Source: Omnitrophica WOR_2 bacterium RIFCSPHIGHO2_02_FULL_67_20 (lineage in GTDB: Bacteria > Omnitrophota > Gorgyraeia > Aquiviventales > Aquiviventaceae). From it: a stretch of 9,287 nucleotides of DNA. The notes beneath the pieces are model-generated. The model ran no database searches. It saw nothing but the letters and a program-made list of their open reading frames with translations, and was not told the DNA's origin. Below, piece by piece: positions 6,519-9,287 of this stretch. The translations under genes and the position numbers were made by a program. Location: assembly GCA_001805695.1 (NCBI GenBank), contig MHGT01000012.1, forward strand, positions 1 to 9,287. The letters are read 5' to 3'. Every line of letters starts with the position of its first letter. Positions within the stretch are counted from its first letter, which is position 1.

Positions 6519-8648
6519 TCAGCGAGAATCAGCGTTTTCGCCGTGGATGACCATGCGGGCGACGGGCGGCGCGTTGACGTCCGCCGCCAGCGAGGCGCTG
6601 ACGGTGCCGCAGCTCATGAGGCTGCCGTCATCCACCGTCACCGTCACGGGGTAATCGCCGCGGCTCGCGTAGCGGTGCTGGACGACCGGCCCCTCCCCGC
6701 GCTCGCTATCGCCGAAGTCCCAGCGGTAGGTGAGCGCGTCGCCATCCGCATCCGAGGAACGGCTCGCATCGAAGCTCACCGGCTCGTCGGCGCAGCCGCG
6801 CACGATGGGGCTCACCGCCACCTGCGGCGCGCGGTTGACGCGCACCGAGACGGACGCCGTTGCGGTCGAGCAGGTAGTACCGGTCCCGTCATCCGCCGTC
6901 ACGGTCGCGGTGTACCGGCCGCCGCGCGGATAGACGTGCGACGCCCACGAGCCCTCGCCGGTGGTCCCGTCGCCGAAGTCCCAGCGGTAGGCGAGCGTAT
7001 CCAGGTCCGGGTCGCTCGAGCCGACGGCGCTGAGGATGACGGCCAGCGGCTCGCCGGCGGCGGCGCACACGGCGGCCGGTGGTTCGAGCACCGCCGTGGG
7101 CGGGCTGTTCACGTGCACGACCTGCTCCGCGCGGGCCACACCGCACGGCTGCGAGGAGGTGTCCGTCACATCGAGCGCCACGCGGTAGTCGCCGGCCTGC
7201 TCGTAGGTGTGCGTCACCCGCACCCCGTCCGCCGTCTGGCCGTCGCCGAAGTCCCAGCGGTAGGTGAGCGCGTCGTCGTCGGGATCGTACGAGGAGGACG
7301 CGTCGAACGTGAACGCGTTGCAGGACTGGCCGGGCGCCCCACGCTCCGCGGGCCGGGTGAAGCCGCCGGTGCGCCCCTTCGTGGTATAGATGGGCAGCGA
7401 CTGCCCCTCCTGGTCCGTCATCTGGAAGGCCATGTTGGCGTTGCGCTGGCTGCCCTTCGTCACGCGGTAGGTCCACCGGGCGTCGTCGGTCCCGGGGGGT
7501 GCTGCCACCTCCGTCGCCGCCCAGGACTCGCTGCCGGATCCGGCCAGCGGCACGGTGCCGGCGGGCCGGCCCGCCGCCGTGTATCGGGTCACCGAGACCC
7601 GTCCGCCGTCGGCGTCGAGGTCGTAGTTCGACTCGGTGACCCGCGTCGTGCCCTCGGGGATCGCCGGGAAGAACTGCATCCGGGCGCCCGCGTCGTCGGC
7701 GAGCCGGATGGCGGGCTGGAAGGAGAAGACTTGGGCCGTGGAGGGGCTGACTTCGTAGGCAAAGAGGTTGTTGTCGTCGCCGTCGAGGCCTTCCGCCTCG
7801 ATGCGGAAGATCGCCTGGCCGCCCTTCACCTCTCCCTGCTCCGGCAGGTAGGGGCCGAAGTCCACCACCGTCCCGTCGGGCGACTCCGGGCCGACGACGC
7901 GCATGTCGAGCAGTGCTGAGCCGCCGTACACGCGGAAGGCGGTCGAGGTCTCCCAGCCGCCGGCCATCTCATCGTGCTTCTCGCGGGTGTCGGCGTCGAG
8001 CACCCGGATGCGCACCGCCGCCTCCCGGCTCCGCTGGACCTCGACGAAGGTCACGTGCGCGTCGGGCAGCGCCCCGTAGTCCGGCTTGCCGCTCCTCCCG
8101 AAGACGTAGAACCACCGCACGCCGTTCACCGACCCGTCGGGCGACCGCACGACGGGTGGTCGCTTCGGAGGACGCACCGGCGAACGCCGGCCGGCGGTCA
8201 AGCCGGGCACGAGCCGGCGCGTCAGCGCCTGGCTTTCCGAGCGGAACCGCGCGAGCGCGCGCTGGTCCGCTTCCTCGAAACCGTCCCGGCCGGGCGGCAG
8301 GGCCTCGCGCGCCTCGAGCTGGCTCTGCAGCCGCTCCAGCGTCTCGTCCATGACCCGCTCGCGTGTGGCGCGTAGGAGGGCGTCGACCTCGTCGAGCTCC
8401 CGCCGGGCGCCACGGTGGGCCGGGTCGACGAGGAGCAGCTTGCGCAGCTCGTGCGCCGCCTCCTCGTACTGTCCGGTGCGGCGGTACTCGCGCGCGATCT
8501 GATAGAGGAAGTCCACGGATGAGCTGGTGCGGGACGATTCGGACTGCGCGGCCGGCACCCGGCCCGCCGGGCCGGCGAGCAGCGCGCTGAGCGAGGCGAG
8601 GAGGATGAAGCGGTAATGCGGTGTGCGCGCGGGAAAAGAGCGGGCCAT
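6519..8648 (-). CDS. Exported TPR-like protein with three C-terminal PKD domains
   Basis: 709 residues from the ATG at 8648. An in-frame ATG at 8678 would add ten residues ahead of the signal peptide, and neither has a clear Shine-Dalgarno site. A signal peptide is visible: a basic n-region, the core FILLASLSALLAGPAG and a likely cleavage site VPA/AQ near 33-34. Residues about 44-78 look like a tetratricopeptide hairpin (YRRTGQYEEAAHELRKLLL, LVDPAH), followed by a charged helical stretch to about 140. Residues about 150-430 form an Asp/Gly-rich beta region I do not recognise. Three PKD domains follow, with YRWDFGD motifs beginning at 463, 554 and 641. Each has one cysteine near its start and one near its end. 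PKD domains are Ig-like folds of extracellular proteins, so a surface or periplasmic binding or structural role is likely. No catalytic motif or C-terminal anchor is seen. Confidence 0.88.
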   Translation of the reverse strand: MARSFPARTPHYRFILLASLSALLAGPAGRVPAAQSESSRTSSSVDFLYQIAREYRRTGQYEEAAHELRKLLLVDPAHRGARRELDEVDALLRATRERVMDETLERLQSQLEAREALPPGRDGFEEADQRALARFRSESQALTRRLVPGLTAGRRSPVRPPKRPPVVRSPDGSVNGVRWFYVFGRSGKPDYGALPDAHVTFVEVQRSREAAVRIRVLDADTREKHDEMAGGWETSTAFRVYGGSALLDMRVVGPESPDGTVVDFGPYLPEQGEVKGGQAIFRIEAEGLDGDDNNLFAYEVSPSTAQVFSFQPAIRLADDAGARMQFFPAIPEGTTRVTESNYDLDADGGRVSVTRYTAAGRPAGTVPLAGSGSESWAATEVAAPPGTDDARWTYRVTKGSQRNANMAFQMTDQEGQSLPIYTTKGRTGGFTRPAERGAPGQSCNAFTFDASSSYDPDDDALTYRWDFGDGQTADGVRVTHTYEQAGDYRVALDVTDTSSQPCGVARAEQVVHVNSPPTAVLEPPAAVCAAAGEPLAVILSAVGSSDPDLDTLAYRWDFGDGTTGEGSWASHVYPRGGRYTATVTADDGTGTTCSTATASVSVRVNRAPQVAVSPIVRGCADEPVSFDASRSSDADGDALTYRWDFGDSERGEGPVVQHRYASRGDYPVTVTVDDGSLMSCGTVSASLAADVNAPPVARMVIHGENADSR
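6709..7275 (-). repeat. DNA repeat encoding the PKD core motif, three copies
   Basis: The segment 6709-6741 is identical over 33 bp to 7243-7275. A third copy at 6970-6991 matches over 22 bp. They encode the DALTYRWDFGD core of PKD domains 3, 1 and 2 respectively (minus strand). The identity between the outer two copies includes synonymous positions, while the rest of the domains has diverged. Confidence 0.85.
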
Positions 8649-8764
8649 GGTGGGTGGTACCTGGGATAGCCTGCACATCCCGTGCCAACCGGCGAAGGTT
8701 TCACCGCCGGCGTAACTCTCCGCGACGACGACAGATAACGCGAGGGGTGCGGAAGAGCGTCAGC

Positions 8765-8780
8765 CCGACCGGCCGGTCGG
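8765..8780. repeat. 16-bp perfect palindrome upstream of the PKD protein gene
   Basis: CCGACCGGCCGGTCGG reads the same on both strands. It lies about 120 bp upstream of the PKD gene start, inside a wider pair of arms CTCTCCGC (8716-8723) and GCGGAGAG (8784-8791). It could be an operator or part of a structured leader. GC-rich palindromes also arise by chance in such DNA. Confidence 0.4.
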
Positions 8781-8816
8781 TGTGCGGAGAGCGCGACAGC
8801 AACGCTTCACACTGAC

Positions 8817-8856
8817 CACAAACTGGCTGAATCTTTCAACGGAAATTCTGCGCCAG
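8817..8856 (-). terminator. Possible weak intrinsic terminator after the 83-residue protein gene
   Basis: On the minus strand a stem forms from CTGGC (8856-8852) with GCCAG (8827-8823). Inside it TTC pairs with GAA and TTTC with GAAA around a four-base loop, with small internal bulges. It is followed by TTTGTGG, a short imperfect T-tract. It lies about 50 bp after the stop of the upstream gene, in the 8649-8905 gap, which otherwise holds no supported gene. The stem is bulged and the T-tract is poor. Confidence 0.35.
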
Positions 8857-8905
8857 CTATTGTGGACGACCGAACATCAGAACCGTTCCCTAGTTTTTCT
8901 GGGGG

Positions 8906-9157
8906 TTACAATGAGAACGTCGTCTCCGCAGCCTGGGTGCCCCGGACGCGGTTGAACTTGGCCTCCACCGTATCCACGGCCGCGCGGAGCGCCCCAATGA
9001 TCTTCGACGCCTGGTCCGGGGTGTAGGCGTAGCTGGAGCTGGTCAGGTTACCGAGCAATCTGATTTTCTGCAGCGCCGCCTGCGTCCGCTTGGTCGCCAA
9101 CCGCTGAAACCGCTGCTCCTTCGTCTCCCCCTGCACCGCTCCCTGTTCCTCGCTCAT
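8906..9157 (-). CDS. Small conserved-looking hypothetical protein, 83 residues
   Basis: 83 residues, hydrophilic, with no signal peptide or membrane segment and probably mostly helical. The charged N-terminal half includes EQRFQRLATKRTQAALQKIR. A short segment LGNLTSSSYAYTPDQ follows, and then an amphipathic helix GALRAAVDTVEAKFNRV. I do not recognise a family with a known function. The LLGNL...YxYTPxQ...IxxAL pattern resembles small unannotated bacterial proteins I have seen, but no role is assigned. The start is well supported: AAGGAGG ends 5 bp before the ATG, the only strong Shine-Dalgarno site in the window. It is separated from the PKD gene by a gap of about 230-260 bp and is probably its own transcription unit. 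Confidence 0.8.
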   Translation of the reverse strand: MSEEQGAVQGETKEQRFQRLATKRTQAALQKIRLLGNLTSSSYAYTPDQASKIIGALRAAVDTVEAKFNRVRGTQAAETTFSL

Positions 9158-9162
9158 CCACG

Positions 9163-9169
9163 CCTCCTT
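9163..9169 (-). promoter_or_regulatory. Perfect Shine-Dalgarno site of the 83-residue protein
   Basis: On the minus strand AAGGAGG, then the five bases CGTGG, then the ATG at 9157. It fixes the start codon of that gene and shows that the host ribosome uses a standard anti-Shine-Dalgarno sequence. Confidence 0.85.
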
Positions 9170-9227
9170 GTGATGACCCTGTTGATCCTCTCCGTCAACG
9201 ACATGTGCCAGCCCGGATCAGCTAGGC

Positions 9228-9257
9228 GGGACTATTTGCATGCCAAATGCCCGTCCC
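9228..9257. repeat. Imperfect hairpin element near right edge
   Basis: GGGAC (9228-9232) pairs with GTCCC (9253-9257), and ATTTG (9234-9238) pairs with CAAAT (9244-9248). An unpaired T lies on one side and GCCC on the other. The asymmetrically bulged double stem resembles REP-type palindromes and IS200/IS605-type end hairpins. It lies upstream of the 83-residue protein gene, next to the perfect hairpin at 9262-9287. Confidence 0.5.
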
Positions 9258-9261
9258 CTCG

Positions 9262-9287
9262 GTGCCAGCTACCCCGGTAGCTGGCAC
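9262..9287. repeat. Perfect 12-bp-arm palindrome at window edge (REP-like)
   Basis: GTGCCAGCTACC (9262-9273) and GGTAGCTGGCAC (9276-9287) are exact reverse complements around CC. The first eight bases, GTGCCAGC, also occur at 9205-9212. No T-tract follows within the window, so a terminator cannot be judged. The clustering of GTGCCAGC copies with the hairpin at 9228-9257 suggests a REP-like or transposon-end cluster continuing to the right. Confidence 0.6.

Noticed and set aside
6543..7919. A 458-codon open frame on the plus strand, antisense to the PKD protein
   Set aside because: Composition artefact of the same kind. The translation is Arg/Ala/Val-rich with no recognisable motif, and the opposite strand has clear PKD domains.
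7969..8688. A 239-codon minus-strand frame overlapping the N-terminal part of the PKD protein
   Set aside because: Out-of-frame shadow with Arg/Ala/Pro-rich sequence. The signal peptide and TPR pattern belong to the other frame.
8649..8905. c-di-GMP (GEMM) riboswitch upstream of the PKD gene, suggested by the nearby PilZ gene
   Set aside because: I looked for the conserved GEMM core and tetraloop-receptor segments on the minus strand and did not find them. Only generic hairpins are present.

Overview
The window is high-GC bacterial DNA, strongly GC-biased at third codon positions. All six genes I can support lie on the minus strand, so the region reads from right to left. No rRNA, tRNA, CRISPR array or intact transposase gene is visible. 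The gene set does not fix the taxonomy. I infer an uncultured high-GC lineage, with Omnitrophota-like or NC10/Rokubacteria-like bacteria as possibilities only.

In transcription order: at the right edge (about 9180-9287) is a palindrome-rich non-coding stretch resembling REP-type elements. Next comes an 83-residue protein of unknown function with a perfect Shine-Dalgarno site. A gap of about 230-260 bp holds a possible terminator hairpin and a GC-rich palindrome. It is followed by a large exported protein with a TPR-like N-terminal part and three C-terminal PKD domains. Downstream are a short PilZ-domain protein and a three-helix PQ-loop (SemiSWEET-like) membrane protein, whose reading frames overlap. 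Then follow the complete glutamate synthase large subunit (gltB) and, running off the left edge, an Mrp/ApbC-type iron-sulfur cluster carrier ATPase.

GltB makes glutamate from glutamine and 2-oxoglutarate and needs a 3Fe-4S cluster. Mrp/ApbC proteins carry Fe-S clusters to apoproteins, so the pairing makes biochemical sense. No gltD (NADPH-oxidising small subunit) is present here. The PKD/PilZ/SemiSWEET-like group looks like a separate set for the cell surface and c-di-GMP signalling.

The most unusual feature is a pair of non-coding palindromes, at 5687-5811 and 1005-1082. Each has two tandem copies of a roughly 12-bp unit in one arm and two inverted copies in the other. The units of the two elements are related (GATT[A/T]CGC[G/C/A]GAT), and both elements begin only 2-6 bp after a stop codon on the coding strand. 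They look like members of one dispersed repeat family, possibly working as 3'-end RNA structures. A second theme is that genes without Shine-Dalgarno sites carry a -10-like box about 10 bp before the ATG, which suggests leaderless transcripts.
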